Below are positions 11,515 through 20,875 of a stretch of 64,000 nt of DNA, in pieces. A program made the translations under genes and the position numbers. Numbering within the stretch: the stretch's first letter is position 1; each line of letters opens with the position of its first letter. This DNA comes from Actinacidiphila sp. DG2A-62 (GTDB lineage Bacteria > Actinomycetota > Actinomycetes > Streptomycetales > Streptomycetaceae), in NCBI RefSeq assembly GCF_035825295.1, contig NZ_JAYMGI010000002.1, positions 6,501,501-6,565,500 of the forward strand, read 5' to 3'. Below the pieces are notes generated by a model. That model was not told where the DNA came from. It did no database searches and was given only the letters and a program-made list of their open reading frames with translations.

Positions 11515-13787
11515 CGCAGGGCCTCCTCGGACCGGCGCGGGCCGCCGTCGCCGTCGCCGTGGTCGCGGTTGCTGTTGTGGCCGTTGTGGCCGTTGTCACC
11601 GCTGTCACGGTTGCCGCGGTCGCGCGGGTCGTCCCCTGCGCCGTCCTCCGGGCCGCGGGACACCAGGCCGCGGTAGCCGGGTTCTGAGGCGAGCAGTTCG
11701 CGGTGTCCGCCGACGGCCGCGACCCGGCCGTCCACCAGGTAGTACACGGTGTCGGCCTGGTCGAGCAGCAGCGGCGAGGTGCCGGTGACGACGGTGGTGC
11801 GGCCTGCCCGCGCCGCCCGCAGCCGCCGCGCCACCGCGGCCTCGGTGTGCGCGTCCAGCGCGGAGGTCGGCTCCACCGCGATCAGCACCTCGGGGTCGGC
11901 GAACAGCGCCCGTGCCAGCCGGACGCGCTGCCGCTGGCCGCCGGAGAGGTTCCGCCCCTGCGCCTCGACAGCCGAGCCGAGCCCGTCCGGCATCGCGCCG
12001 ACCACGTCCTCGGCGACGGCGGCCCGCAGCGCCTCGGCGACGGCGGTGGAGACGACGTCGGCGCCACCGGGCGTCGGCGCGGCGCCGGACGGGGGAGTGC
12101 CGGGTCCGGCGGCGTCGAACCGCGCGGCTTCGGCTGGTGCGGTGCGGGGCCGACCCGGAGCCGGTCGTGCGGCGCCGGCCGGGGCGGCGTTCTGGGCCTC
12201 GCCGCGCTCGCCGTCATCGCTCCTCCCGCCTCCGTGCGGGCCGGCTTGCGCGGGGACGCGGGGCTGGTCCGCCTCCGCGGTGCGGGCCTCGTCCGTCTCC
12301 GTCGTGCGGGCCGTGCCCGTCTCCGTCGTGCGGGCCGTGCCCGTCCCCGCCGTGCGGGGCTGGTCCGCCTCCGCGGTGCGGGCCCCGTCCGCCGCCGTGC
12401 GGGCCGTGCCCGTCCCCGCCGCGCGGGCCTCGTCCGTTCCCGTCGTGCGGGCCCCGTCCGTGTCCGGCACGGGGACGCGGGGTCTGTCCGCGGGGTGGGG
12501 CGCCCAGCGGCCGGCGACCACCTCCCGCAGCGTGCCGGCGAACAGATCCGCCTCGTTGTCCGCGAGCAGGATGCGCTCGCGGACCTGGGCCCGCGCGACC
12601 TCGTCCAGCCGCACCGGCCCCCACGTGACGTCCGACGCGCGGAAGCCGGCCAGCCGGTCGGCCAGCGCCGCCGCGTCCGCGGGGCGCGCGCTGACCACCG
12701 CGGTCAGGCGGCCGGGCGCCGCCTCGACGCCCGACGCGGGATCGCGCAGCGGCGCCGGGCCCGCGGGGGCGTCGGCGGTGGCCGGCCGGGCGGCGGAGTC
12801 GGGTTCGAGGGACAGGAACCGCACCACGCGGCCGGCGGCGACCAGGCCGCGCGTCACGTCGTAGCCGCTCTCGATGAAGAACGCCACCGGTCCGACCAGC
12901 ACCGCGACGTAGCCGTAGACCGCGACGAGCTGGCCGACGCTGATGCCGCCCCGCGCGGCCATCCGCGCCGCGAGCCAGGTGACGACGGCCAGGAACAGCA
13001 TCGGCAGGCCCGTGCCCAGCGCCTGCACCCAGCTCGTGACGCCGCCGACCCGGTAGCCCTGCGCCACCAGCCGGCGCGAGTCGAGGCGGAACGCCCGCGC
13101 GTACAGCTCCTTGCCGCCGAGGCCGTTGAGGACCCGCAGGCCGCCGGCGAGGTCGCCGATGCGCGAGGTGAGCACGCCCTGCTGCTCGCGGTACTCCGAC
13201 TCGGCGCCGCGCAGCCGCCCCAGCAGAGGCCCGACCAGCAGGGCGATCACCGGGACGCCCAGGACGACGACCACACCGAGCGACACCGAGATCGCCAGCA
13301 GCTGCCAGCACACCACGGCGTACGCCACCGCCACGCCGACGCCGGGGCCCGTCATGGTCAGCGACTGGCTGATCTGCTGGACGTCGGTGACGCCGATCGT
13401 GACGACCTCGCCCGCGCCGGTCTGCCGGTGCAGCGCCGCGCCCAGCCGGACCGCCTGGGCGATCAGCGACTTGACGGTGCGGAAGTTGGCGTCCATCCGC
13501 AGCCGGGTCATCACCCGGTGCCGCATGATGCTCACCCACGCGTTGAACGCCTGCAGGCCCAGCAGTGCCGCGCTCCAGGCCACCAGCGCGCCGGTGTCCC
13601 CGGGCACGAGGCCGTCGTCGACCGCGCGCGACAGCACGTACGGCGACAGCGTCACGAGGATCATCCACACCGTGCCCAGCCCCGCGCCCGCCCAGGCGCG
13701 CCCCGGCTGACGGGCCAGCAGCCACCACAGATACCGCCCAGGCCCCCGCCGCTCCGGCGCCCCCGGCTCCGCGTACGCGTCGATCAC
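11511..13787 (-). CDS. ABC exporter subunit with non-catalytic NBD and repeat insertion
   Basis: From GTG 13787 (ribosome-binding site GGAAGGGG) this is a 758-residue half-transporter; longer in-frame starts exist but add Gly/Arg-rich sequence. The membrane domain spans ~25-330. In the nucleotide-binding domain the Walker A position reads RLTAVVSARPADAAA with no GxxxxGK(S/T), Walker B reads LIAVEPTS with the Asp replaced by Val, and the H-loop His is absent (VVTGTSPLL), yet the signature LSGGQRQRVRLARAL (~612) is perfect. About 130 residues of Thr/Ala/Arg/Asp-rich sequence with an octapeptide repeat are inserted between the Q-loop region and the signature. I infer a regulatory subunit that lends its signature to the partner encoded just downstream. 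Confidence 0.85.
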   Translation of the reverse strand: MIDAYAEPGAPERRGPGRYLWWLLARQPGRAWAGAGLGTVWMILVTLSPYVLSRAVDDGLVPGDTGALVAWSAALLGLQAFNAWVSIMRHRVMTRLRMDANFRTVKSLIAQAVRLGAALHRQTGAGEVVTIGVTDVQQISQSLTMTGPGVGVAVAYAVVCWQLLAISVSLGVVVVLGVPVIALLVGPLLGRLRGAESEYREQQGVLTSRIGDLAGGLRVLNGLGGKELYARAFRLDSRRLVAQGYRVGGVTSWVQALGTGLPMLFLAVVTWLAARMAARGGISVGQLVAVYGYVAVLVGPVAFFIESGYDVTRGLVAAGRVVRFLSLEPDSAARPATADAPAGPAPLRDPASGVEAAPGRLTAVVSARPADAAALADRLAGFRASDVTWGPVRLDEVARAQVRERILLADNEADLFAGTLREVVAGRWAPHPADRPRVPVPDTDGARTTGTDEARAAGTGTARTAADGARTAEADQPRTAGTGTARTTETGTARTTETDEARTAEADQPRVPAQAGPHGGGRSDDGERGEAQNAAPAGAARPAPGRPRTAPAEAARFDAAGPGTPPSGAAPTPGGADVVSTAVAEALRAAVAEDVVGAMPDGLGSAVEAQGRNLSGGQRQRVRLARALFADPEVLIAVEPTSALDAHTEAAVARRLRAARAGRTTVVTGTSPLLLDQADTVYYLVDGRVAAVGGHRELLASEPGYRGLVSRGPEDGAGDDPRDRGNRDSGDNGHNGHNSNRDHGDGDGGPRRSEEALR
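12255..12470 (-). repeat. 24-nt tandem repeat coding an octapeptide in the ABC NBD
   Basis: About nine imperfect 24-bp units lie in frame inside the upstream ABC subunit. They encode octapeptides such as TETGTART, TETDEART, AGTGTART and AEADQPRT. Two almost identical units flank the rest at each end of the central block, which suggests slippage or unequal exchange. The repeat sits where ordinary NBDs have a short linker between the Q-loop and the signature helix. Confidence 0.75.
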
Positions 13788-14003
13788 CGCGCCCGCCCCT
13801 TCCGCCGGACGAACCTGCGACAGAGGGGATCGGCGCGCGTCATGGCCGCATCGTCCCAGACGCCCTCGACCCCCGGCCAACCCATTTCCGCAGGCCCGGC
13901 CCCCTGCCCACGGGCGTGCCATTCACCCGAACGGGTGGCGGTGATGTCGTTGCCCGGCACTAGTCTGAGCACTGCGGACAGAATCCCGCCCATGGGAGGA
14001 ATC

Positions 14004-14591
14004 ATGACTGCCCAACCGCTGCCGGACTGGGTGTTCCCGCCCGAGGGCGGTTTCACCGCGGACGACCTGGACCGCATCCCCGATCTCCCGCCGCACACAG
14101 AGCTGATCGACGGGAGCCTCGTCTTCGTGAGTCCGCAGAAGAGTTTCCACACGCTGGCGATGTATCTGCTGGAGAGCGGGCTGCGCTCGCATCTGCCGCC
14201 GACGCTCCGGGTGCGGCGTGAGATGACCGTCGTGGTGGACAAGACCAGCCGGCCGGAGCCCGACCTCGTGGTGATCCAGCGGGACGCCGTGCCCGCAGGA
14301 GGCCACGACGAGACCCGCTACCGGGCCGAGGACGTGGTGCTCGCCGTCGAGGTGGTGTCTCCCCAGTCCGCGGCGCGCGACCGCAAGCGTAAGCCGCTGC
14401 TCTACGCCCAGGCCGAAATCCCGCACTTCTGGCTCGTGGAGCGCACGGACAACGGCCGCCCCGCCGTCCACACCTACGAGCTGGACCGGGTGGGCCTGAA
14501 GTACGAGCTGACCGGCATCCACCACGACCGCCTCAAGCTCTCCGCCCCGTTCACCATCGACATCGACCTCGCCGAGATCGACGACATGTAG
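14004..14591 (+). CDS. Uma2 family (DUF820) putative restriction-endonuclease-fold protein
   Basis: This 195-residue protein has the Uma2 pattern: an early helix and strand (TELIDGSLVF), then SRPEPDLVVI with the PD-type acid, then VLAVEVVSPQSAARDRKRK with the ExK-type residues, and LYAQAEIPHFWLVE. This is the PD-(D/E)XK nuclease fold, found in many paralogues in Streptomyces with no settled function. ATG 14004 has a GGGAGGA ribosome-binding site four bases upstream. It is divergent from the ABC operon and convergent with the pucR-type gene. No cognate partner gene is adjacent. Confidence 0.88.
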   Translation: MTAQPLPDWVFPPEGGFTADDLDRIPDLPPHTELIDGSLVFVSPQKSFHTLAMYLLESGLRSHLPPTLRVRREMTVVVDKTSRPEPDLVVIQRDAVPAGGHDETRYRAEDVVLAVEVVSPQSAARDRKRKPLLYAQAEIPHFWLVERTDNGRPAVHTYELDRVGLKYELTGIHHDRLKLSAPFTIDIDLAEIDDM

Positions 14592-14644
14592 AGACATGGG
14601 GCGTGTTGCCCTGCGGGGCGCGGTTTCCCGGGGCGGCGCCCTGC

Positions 14645-16381
14645 TCAGAGCCGCGCGGCCTTCAGGGCCATGTGGAGGAGGAGGCGGGACTCGCCGTCGG
14701 AGAGGTCGAGGCCGGTGAGCTGTTCGATGCGGGACAGGCGGTAGTAGAGGGTCTGGCGGTGCACCGCCAGGGCCGCGGCGGTGCGGGCGGCCTGGCCGGC
14801 GAGGTCGAGGTAGAGCTCGGCGGTGCGGGCGAGTTCGCGGTGGGCCGGGTCGAGCAGGGGCGCCACCGCGGGGTCCGGCGCGGCGTTCTCGGGCAGCGCG
14901 GTGAGCAGCCGGTACGGACCCAGGTCCGCCCAGCGCGCCACCGGCCCGAGCTCCGGCTGCGCCTCGGCCGCGCGGGCCGCGGCCACCGCTTCGCGCCACG
15001 CCTCCGGCAGCGCGCCGATCCCCTCCCGCCCGGCGCTCACCCCGGCGACGGCGGCGGGGCCGGCGCTCGCGCCGGCACGTGTGCGGTAGGGCGCCGCGCT
15101 CGGCTCCCCGGTCGCGCGGCTCGCCCCGGCGTCGCCCGCGGCGGCCGGCGCCAGCGCCTCCAGCAGCCGCGTCGCCGCGGTCCTGGCCGGCGCGAGCAGG
15201 TGCGGGGAGCGCAGGCGTACCAGCAGCGCGACGGGTTCCGCGCGGGGCGGCCGGTGCGCGGGGCCCGCCGGCACCCGGGTGAGCGCCGCCGCCCCCGGCA
15301 CCGCGCGCAGCCCCGGCAGCTCCCCCCACTGCCCCGGCGCCCCGCCGACCGCCTCGGACCAGGCCCGCCCCGCCGTGCCCCCCTGCCCGGCCGCCTCGGG
15401 CCACTGCTCCGCGCTCTGCGCTCCGGCCCGCTGCCCCGGCGCCCCGCCGGTCGCCTCGGGCCACCGCTGCCCGGCCGAGGGACCGGCCGAAGGACCCGCC
15501 GCCTCGGCCCGCCGCCCCGCGTCCTGCGTCTCGGCCGGCCGCCCCGATGCCCTGCCGGTCGCCTCGGGCCACCGCTGCCCAGCCGAGGGACCGGCCGAAG
15601 GACCCGCCGCCTCGGGCCGCTGCCCCGCGTCCTGCGCTTCGGCCCGCTGCCCGGCCGAAGGATTCGCCGCTGGACCCGCCGTCTCGGGCCGGTGCCGCGC
15701 GCCTTGCGCGTCAGGCCGCCGCCGCGGGCCCGCGCCGCCGGACGCCGCGCCCGCGCCTCCCGGCGCCACCCGCGCGGGCGGGCGCGCACCCCCCGCGCCG
15801 CTCCCCGCACCGCCCGGCGCGAGCCGTACGCACACCAGCGCGTGCGGCTCGTCCGCGTCCTCCGCCAGCGCCGCACGCAACGCGTCCTCCGCGCCGTCGC
15901 GGGCCGCTCGGGAGGCCGCGGTGAGCAGGTCGCGCAGGGCCCGCGCCGCGGCCGATCCGGTGCGCGCGGCCGCCGCCAGGCCCGCGCCGATGCGGGCCGC
16001 GACGGCCATCGCCGCGTCGAGCTGCGCCGCCGAGTGCTCGGCCTCGTCCAGCAGCCACACGTACCCGTAGACCACGCCGGCGTGCCGCACCGGCAGGCAC
16101 AGCCGGCCGCGCACCACCCCGGCCGCCGGCGCCGCCGGGATCCGCACCGGCCCGGTCGCCCGCGCGACGCCGAACCGCTCGAACCACGCCCGCACCTCCG
16201 CGGTGGACCTGCGGGTGAGGATCGACCGGGTGCGCACCGGGTCGGTCGCCGCCTCGTCGTCGCTGTCGTGCACGCCGAACGCGATCAGCCGGAAATCCCG
16301 GTCCTCCAGCGTCGCGGGCGCGCCCAGCAGCGCGGACACCTCGTCCACCAGATCCTGGAAGTCCTCGTACACACCGGCCAC
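14645..16381 (-). CDS. PucR family transcriptional regulator, probably of proline catabolism
   Basis: This 578-residue protein starts at GTG 16381. The N-terminal ~190 residues resemble a PucR/CdaR sensory domain ([18 protein letters not shown], a GAF-like pattern), and the C-terminus is the PucR helix-turn-helix ([23 protein letters not shown], then [11 protein letters not shown]). Between them lies about 170 residues of Ala/Gly/Pro/Glu low-complexity sequence with a long direct repeat. The gene is transcribed away from the proline dehydrogenase gene with 156 bp between starts, the usual arrangement of a PucR-type regulator with a proline dehydrogenase-pruA operon. I infer that it activates that operon in response to proline. 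Confidence 0.85.
   Translation of the reverse strand: MAGVYEDFQDLVDEVSALLGAPATLEDRDFRLIAFGVHDSDDEAATDPVRTRSILTRRSTAEVRAWFERFGVARATGPVRIPAAPAAGVVRGRLCLPVRHAGVVYGYVWLLDEAEHSAAQLDAAMAVAARIGAGLAAAARTGSAAARALRDLLTAASRAARDGAEDALRAALAEDADEPHALVCVRLAPGGAGSGAGGARPPARVAPGGAGAASGGAGPRRRPDAQGARHRPETAGPAANPSAGQRAEAQDAGQRPEAAGPSAGPSAGQRWPEATGRASGRPAETQDAGRRAEAAGPSAGPSAGQRWPEATGGAPGQRAGAQSAEQWPEAAGQGGTAGRAWSEAVGGAPGQWGELPGLRAVPGAAALTRVPAGPAHRPPRAEPVALLVRLRSPHLLAPARTAATRLLEALAPAAAGDAGASRATGEPSAAPYRTRAGASAGPAAVAGVSAGREGIGALPEAWREAVAAARAAEAQPELGPVARWADLGPYRLLTALPENAAPDPAVAPLLDPAHRELARTAELYLDLAGQAARTAAALAVHRQTLYYRLSRIEQLTGLDLSDGESRLLLHMALKAARL
15450..15640 (-). repeat. 108-bp direct repeat inside the PucR-type gene
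   Basis: A block beginning GTCGCCTCGGGCCACCGCTG occurs at 15450 and again at 15558, a period of 108 bp (36 codons), with few differences over about 85 bp. Shorter relatives lie on both sides (about 15350-15440 and 15640-15700). The period is a multiple of three, so copy-number change would keep the frame. It encodes Ala/Gly/Pro-rich linker. Confidence 0.8.
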
Positions 16382-16403
16382 CGCACCATTGTCCCGCACT
16401 CCT

Positions 16404-16419
16404 TCATACAGACGTATGA
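16404..16419. promoter_or_regulatory. Candidate operator between the PucR-type gene and proline dehydrogenase
   Basis: A perfect 6-bp inverted repeat, TCATAC at 16404-16409 and GTATGA at 16414-16419, lies in the divergent intergenic region, 22 bp from the regulator start and 119 bp from the dehydrogenase start. Its AT-richness stands out against the surroundings. It is a plausible binding site for the adjacent regulator. Confidence 0.4.
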
Positions 16420-16537
16420 CCGGCCGCACCCGGACGCGTGACAGGTGTCGATGGCCGCCGGGGGAGGGGAACCCTAGATTCACGGTGACGGCGCGTGTCC
16501 GCCGCAGAATCCGTACCGCCCGCCCTGGAGGAGCCCC

Positions 16538-17467
16538 GTGCTCGGTCCCGTGTTGCTCGCCGCCTCGCACAGCGACCGGCTGCGCCGCGTCGTCGCCGCC
16601 GCACCCGTCACCCGTCCCGTGGTGAACCGTTTCGTCGCGGGCGACGCCCTGCACCCCGCGATGGACACCGTCCGCGCGCTGACCGCCGGCGGTCTCGACG
16701 TCACCCTCGACCACCTCGGCGAGGACGTCACCGACAAGGCCACCGCGCACGCCACCCGCGACGCCTATCTGCGGCTGCTGGAGACGCTGCGCGACGAGAA
16801 GCTCGGCCCGCGCGCCGAGGTCTCGGTCAAGCTCTCCGCCTTCGGCCAGTCGCTCCCCGACGGCGGCCACGACATCGCCCTCGAAGGGGTGCGGCAGGTC
16901 GCCGAGCTGGCCACCGAGATCGGCACCACGGTCACCCTGGACATGGAGGACCACACCACCGTCGACTCCACCCTCGCCGTGCTGCGCGAACTGCGCCTGG
17001 CGCACCCCCGCACCGGCGCGGTGCTCCAGTCCTACCTCTTCCGCACCGAGGACGACGCCCGCGCGCTCGCCGTCGACGGCTCGCGGGTGCGGCTGGTCAA
17101 GGGCGCGTACAAGGAGCCGGCGAGCGTCGCGTACCAGGACAAGCGCGAGGTCGACAAGGCGTACGTGCGCGCGTTGCGCATCCTCTTCCAGGGCGACGGG
17201 TACCCGATGGTCGGCTCCCACGACCCCCGCATGATCGCCATCGCCCAGGAGCTGGCCGCGCGCAACCACCGCGCGCCGGGCAGCTACGAGTTCCAGATGC
17301 TCTACGGCATCCGCACCGCCGAGCAGCGCCGGCTCGCCGACGAGGGCGAGCGGATGCGGATCTACGTGCCCTACGGCGCGGACTGGTACGGCTACTTCAT
17401 GCGCCGGCTCGCCGAACGCCCGGCCAACCTCGCGTTCTTCCTCCGCTCCTTCGTCCCCGGCCGCTGA
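16538..17467 (+). CDS. Proline dehydrogenase
   Basis: This 309-residue FAD enzyme oxidises L-proline to pyrroline-5-carboxylate. It is the short, monofunctional type, with the (beta/alpha)8 landmarks [31 protein letters not shown] and [12 protein letters not shown], and the C-terminal substrate motif [23 protein letters not shown] 16538 is preceded by GGAGGAG. It is followed after 70 bp by pruA, so the product passes to the next enzyme, and it is divergent from a PucR-type regulator. Confidence 0.95.
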   Translation: MLGPVLLAASHSDRLRRVVAAAPVTRPVVNRFVAGDALHPAMDTVRALTAGGLDVTLDHLGEDVTDKATAHATRDAYLRLLETLRDEKLGPRAEVSVKLSAFGQSLPDGGHDIALEGVRQVAELATEIGTTVTLDMEDHTTVDSTLAVLRELRLAHPRTGAVLQSYLFRTEDDARALAVDGSRVRLVKGAYKEPASVAYQDKREVDKAYVRALRILFQGDGYPMVGSHDPRMIAIAQELAARNHRAPGSYEFQMLYGIRTAEQRRLADEGERMRIYVPYGADWYGYFMRRLAERPANLAFFLRSFVPGR

Positions 17468-17537
17468 GCCCGACCGGCCGCCGGGTCCCACCGGCCGCCG
17501 GGCCCGAATCCCCCGAACCCTCAAGGAGACAGCTTCC

Positions 17538-19168
17538 ATGGACGCCGTGACCCAGGTCCCCGCGCCGGTCAACGAGCCGGTGCACACGTACGCGCCGGGC
17601 AGCCCGGAACGCGCCCGGCTGGAGGCCAGGCTCAAGGAGCTGGCGGGCAACCCGGTCGACCTGCCGATGTTCATCGGCGGCCAGGAGCGGATGGGCGGCG
17701 GCGAGCGGTTCGACGTGGTCCAGCCGCACAACCACGGCGCCCGGCTCGGCAGTTACGCCAACGCCACCACCCAGGACGCGCGGGACGCGATCGGCGCCGC
17801 CCTGGCCGCGGCCCCCGCCTGGCGCGCGACCTCCTTCGACGACCGCGCCGCGATCATCCTGCGCGCCGCCGAACTGCTGGCCGGCCCTGGCGCGAGACGC
17901 TGGCCGCCTCCACCATGCTCGGCCAGTCCAAGACCGTGCAGCAGGCCGAGATCGACAGCCCCTGCGAGCTGGTGGACTTCTGGCGGTTCAACGTCCACTA
18001 CGCCCGGCAGATCCTCGCCGAGCAGCCGGTCGCCAACGCCCCCGGCGTGTGGAACCGCCTCGACCACCGCCCGCTGGAGGGCTTCGTCTACGCGATCACG
18101 CCGTTCAACTTCACCGCGATCGCCGGCAACCTGCCCACCGCACCGGCCCTGATGGGCAACGTCGTGGTGTGGAAGCCGTCGCCGACCCAGACGCACTCCG
18201 CGGTGCTGCTGATGCGGCTGCTGAAGGAGGCCGGGCTGCCGGACGGCGTGATCAACCTCGTCACCGGCGATGGGATCGCCGTCTCCGAGGTCGCGCTGGC
18301 CCACCCGGAGCTGGCCGGCATCCACTTCACCGGCTCCACCAAGACCTTCCAGTACCTGTGGCGCACGGTCGGCGAGAACATCGAGCGCTACCGCTCCTAC
18401 CCGCGGATCGTCGGCGAGACCGGCGGCAAGGACTTCGTCGTCGCGCACCCGTCGGCCGACCCCGCGGTGCTCAAGACCGCGCTGACCCGCGGCTCCTTCG
18501 AGTACCAGGGCCAGAAGTGCTCGGCCTCCTCGCGCGCCTACATCCCGCGCTCGATCTGGGACGGCGGCTTCAAGGAGGAGTTCGCCGCAGAGGTCGACGG
18601 CATCACCATGGGCGACGTCACCGACCTGTCCAACTTCCTCGGCGCGGTGATCGACGAGCGCGCCTTCGCCAAGAGCCGGGCGGCGATCGAGCGGGCCAAG
18701 GCCGACCCGACGGTCGAGGTGCTGGCCGGCGGCACCTACGACGACTCGGTCGGCTACTTCGTCCGCCCGACCGTGCTGGTCTCCACCGACCCGGACAACG
18801 AGATCTTCCGCGAGGAGTACTTCGGCCCGATCCTCGGCGTGTACGTCTACGAGGACGCCGACTTCGAGGAGGTGCTCACGCAGATGGAGTCGGTCGCCGC
18901 GTACGCGCTCACCGGCTCGGTGATCGCCACCGACCGGGCCGCCGTCGCGCACGTGATGGAGCGGCTGCGGTTCGCCGCGGGCAACTTCTACATCAACGAC
19001 AAGTCGACCGGCGCGGTGGTCGGGCAGCAGCCCTTCGGCGGCGGCCGGGCGTCGGGCACCAACGACAAGGCGGGCGCGGCGCAGAACCTGATGCGCTGGA
19101 CCTCCACCCGCGCGATCAAGGAGGCGCTGGTGCCGCCGACCGACTACCGCTACCCGCACCAGGGCTGA
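17538..19168 (+). CDS. pruA: 1-pyrroline-5-carboxylate dehydrogenase (frameshifted as read)
   Basis: This NAD-dependent enzyme converts glutamate semialdehyde to glutamate, the second step of proline catabolism. The frame from ATG 17538 breaks at about 17885: the N-terminal part ends in AAELLAGP, and the rest resumes one frame back with [17 protein letters not shown]. One missing C in GGCCCTGG accounts for it, and restoring it gives 543 residues, the normal family length. Catalytic landmarks are intact: the general-base motif GETGGKDF and the nucleophile motif [13 protein letters not shown]. The clean C-terminal 417 residues argue for a consensus error rather than decay. The gene is co-transcribed with proline dehydrogenase. 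Confidence 0.92.
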
Positions 19169-19173
19169 GCGGC

Positions 19174-19208
19174 CCTGCCGGAAGCCGTCCTGGACGGCTT
19201 CCGGCAGG
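19174..19208 (+). terminator. Terminator hairpin after pruA
   Basis: A perfect 16-bp stem with a 3-nt loop (arms 19174-19189 and 19193-19208) starts six bases after the pruA stop codon. It has no T run, but the stem is very strong. Confidence 0.7.
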
Positions 19209-19258
19209 CGTACGGGTGATCGCCGTCTCAGATAGTAGGAAGTCCGAGTAATTGTGGC

Positions 19259-19291
19259 GACAGGACGGCCGCGCTGTCCTACGTTTGTAGG
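19259..19291 (+). promoter_or_regulatory. Inverted repeats in the leuB upstream region
   Basis: Two short inverted repeats lie close together: GACAG at 19259-19263 with CTGTC at 19274-19278, and CCTAC at 19278-19282 with GTAGG at 19287-19291. An AT-richer stretch precedes them (19229-19258, including GATAGTAGGAAG). This is the most likely promoter or operator area for the small ORF at 19439 and leuB. The rest of 19209-19438 shows nothing else. Confidence 0.35.
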
Positions 19292-19438
19292 GAGCCGAAC
19301 GCTCCCGCTCGACCGAGCGAGTGGCGGATGGACGGGCAGCGCCTTCCCAGCAGCCGGGTCACCCCCCGCGGCGCACCCCACCGCCCGCGTTCCATGGCAC
19401 CCCCATCTCCTCCGATCTCCTCCAGGAGTTGATTCCCC

Positions 19439-19540
19439 ATGGACATGGACGAGACCGCCCGCCGAAACGCCCTGCGGGCCCTGCAGCGCAGCATGGACCG
19501 GCGCGACAACGGCGGCAGCACCGGCCACGAGTCGCACTGA
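19439..19540 (+). CDS. Small ORF of 33 residues upstream of leuB
   Basis: ATG 19439 follows an AGGAG ribosome-binding site about 11 nt upstream and encodes a charged peptide beginning MDMDETARRNALRALQRS and ending in GHESH. The helical, Arg-rich first half looks like a real small protein rather than an attenuation leader: it has only two Leu codons, not adjacent, and no T-rich terminator follows before leuB at 19637. I do not recognise a family. Confidence 0.45.
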   Translation: MDMDETARRNALRALQRSMDRRDNGGSTGHESH

Positions 19541-19636
19541 CGCCGACCGGGCCGCCCGGGTCGCCGCACGAGACCGCTCCGTCCGGCATGCGGACGCCGT
19601 ATGTCAGGGGTTGGGACGCGGAGTAGGGTGCCGCAC

Positions 19637-20674
19637 ATGTCTCGCACCCTCAGCCTCGCAGTGATCCCCGGCGACGGAATCGGCCGGGAAGTCGTGACCG
19701 AGGGCCTCAAGGTCCTCACCGCCGTCCTCCCGCCCGACACCAAGCTGGAGACGAAGGAGTACGACTTCGGCGCCAAGCGCTACCACGCGACCGGCCAGAC
19801 CCTCACCGACGAGGACCTGGCCGAGCTGAAGGCGCACGACGCGATCCTGCTCGGCGCCATCGGCGACCCCTCGGTGCCGTCCGGCGTGCTGGAGCGCGGC
19901 TTCCTGCTCAAGCTCCGGTTCGCCTTCGACCACCACGTCAACCTGCGCCCGAGCAAGCTCTTCCCGGGCGTCGGCACCCCGCTGGCCGGCAGCCCGGCCA
20001 TCGACTTCGTGGTGGTCCGCGAGGGCACCGAGGGTCCGTACACCGGCAACGGCGGCAGCATCCGTACCGGCACCCCGCACGAGGTGGCCACCGAGGTCAG
20101 CCTGAACACCGCGTACGGCATCGAGCGCGTGGTCCGGGACGCGTACGAGCGCGCCAAGGCCCGTCCGCGCAAGAAGCTCACGCTGGTGCACAAGAACAAC
20201 GTCCTGGTGCACGCCGGACACCTGTGGACGCGCATCTTCGAGTCGGTCGGCCGCGAGTACCCCGAGGTCGCCACCGACTACCTGCACGTGGACGCGGCGA
20301 CGATCTTCCTCGTCACGCAGCCCGAGCGGTTCGACGTGATCGTCACCGACAACCTCTTCGGCGACATCATCACCGACCTGGCCGCCGCCGTCTCCGGCGG
20401 CATCGGCGTCGCGGCGAGCGGCAACATCAACCCCTCGCGCACGTTCCCCTCGATGTTCGAGCCGGTGCACGGCTCCGCGCCGGACATCGCCGGCCAGTCC
20501 AAGGCCGACCCCACCGCGACCGTGCTGTCCGTGGCGCTGCTGCTGCAGCACCTCGGCTACGACGCGGAGGCCGCCAGGATCGACGCGGCGGTCCAGGCGG
20601 ACCTGGCCGCGCGCGCCGGGCAGCCGGCCCGCTCCACGGTCGAGATCGGCGACGCGCTCGCCGCCGGCGTCTGA
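19637..20674 (+). CDS. leuB: 3-isopropylmalate dehydrogenase
   Basis: This 345-residue NAD-dependent enzyme decarboxylates 3-isopropylmalate in leucine synthesis. It starts [15 protein letters not shown] and has the substrate region ([16 protein letters not shown]), the [15 protein letters not shown] segment, and the metal and NAD motifs [17 protein letters not shown] and [16 protein letters not shown] 19637 gives the family-typical N-terminus. It stands apart from leuCD (25 kb away), with ilvE next downstream. Confidence 0.96.
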   Translation: MSRTLSLAVIPGDGIGREVVTEGLKVLTAVLPPDTKLETKEYDFGAKRYHATGQTLTDEDLAELKAHDAILLGAIGDPSVPSGVLERGFLLKLRFAFDHHVNLRPSKLFPGVGTPLAGSPAIDFVVVREGTEGPYTGNGGSIRTGTPHEVATEVSLNTAYGIERVVRDAYERAKARPRKKLTLVHKNNVLVHAGHLWTRIFESVGREYPEVATDYLHVDAATIFLVTQPERFDVIVTDNLFGDIITDLAAAVSGGIGVAASGNINPSRTFPSMFEPVHGSAPDIAGQSKADPTATVLSVALLLQHLGYDAEAARIDAAVQADLAARAGQPARSTVEIGDALAAGV

Positions 20675-20766
20675 CGCCTGAGCGCCCCCGGTAGCACCCC
20701 GGAGCCCTCCCCGGGACGCCCCGGAGCACACCGCCTCCCCGGCCGGGCCGGACGCGAGGTGGGTAC

Positions 20767-20803
20767 GCGGCCCCACCGCTGCGATAATCGGCGGTGGGGC
20801 CGC
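20767..20803 (+). terminator. Perfect 13-bp inverted repeat between leuB and ilvE
   Basis: Arms GCGGCCCCACCGC (20767-20779) and GCGGTGGGGCCGC (20791-20803) match perfectly around an 11-nt loop containing GATAAT. It could end leuB transcription or act in the ilvE leader, 72 bp before the ilvE start. No T run follows. The GATAAT in the loop resembles a -10 element, but no -35 is visible. Confidence 0.45.
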
Positions 20804-20875
20804 TGCACGACGGGAAACGTGGACGTCCTAGCATCCGGGACGGCAGCCACCTGACGACGGTGAAGGACGGAAGAC

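Noticed and set aside
17538-19168. pruA as two separate genes or a true pseudogene
   Set aside because: The two pieces join exactly into a 543-residue protein with one base restored, conserved residues are intact on both sides, and the same kind of break recurs in six other genes.
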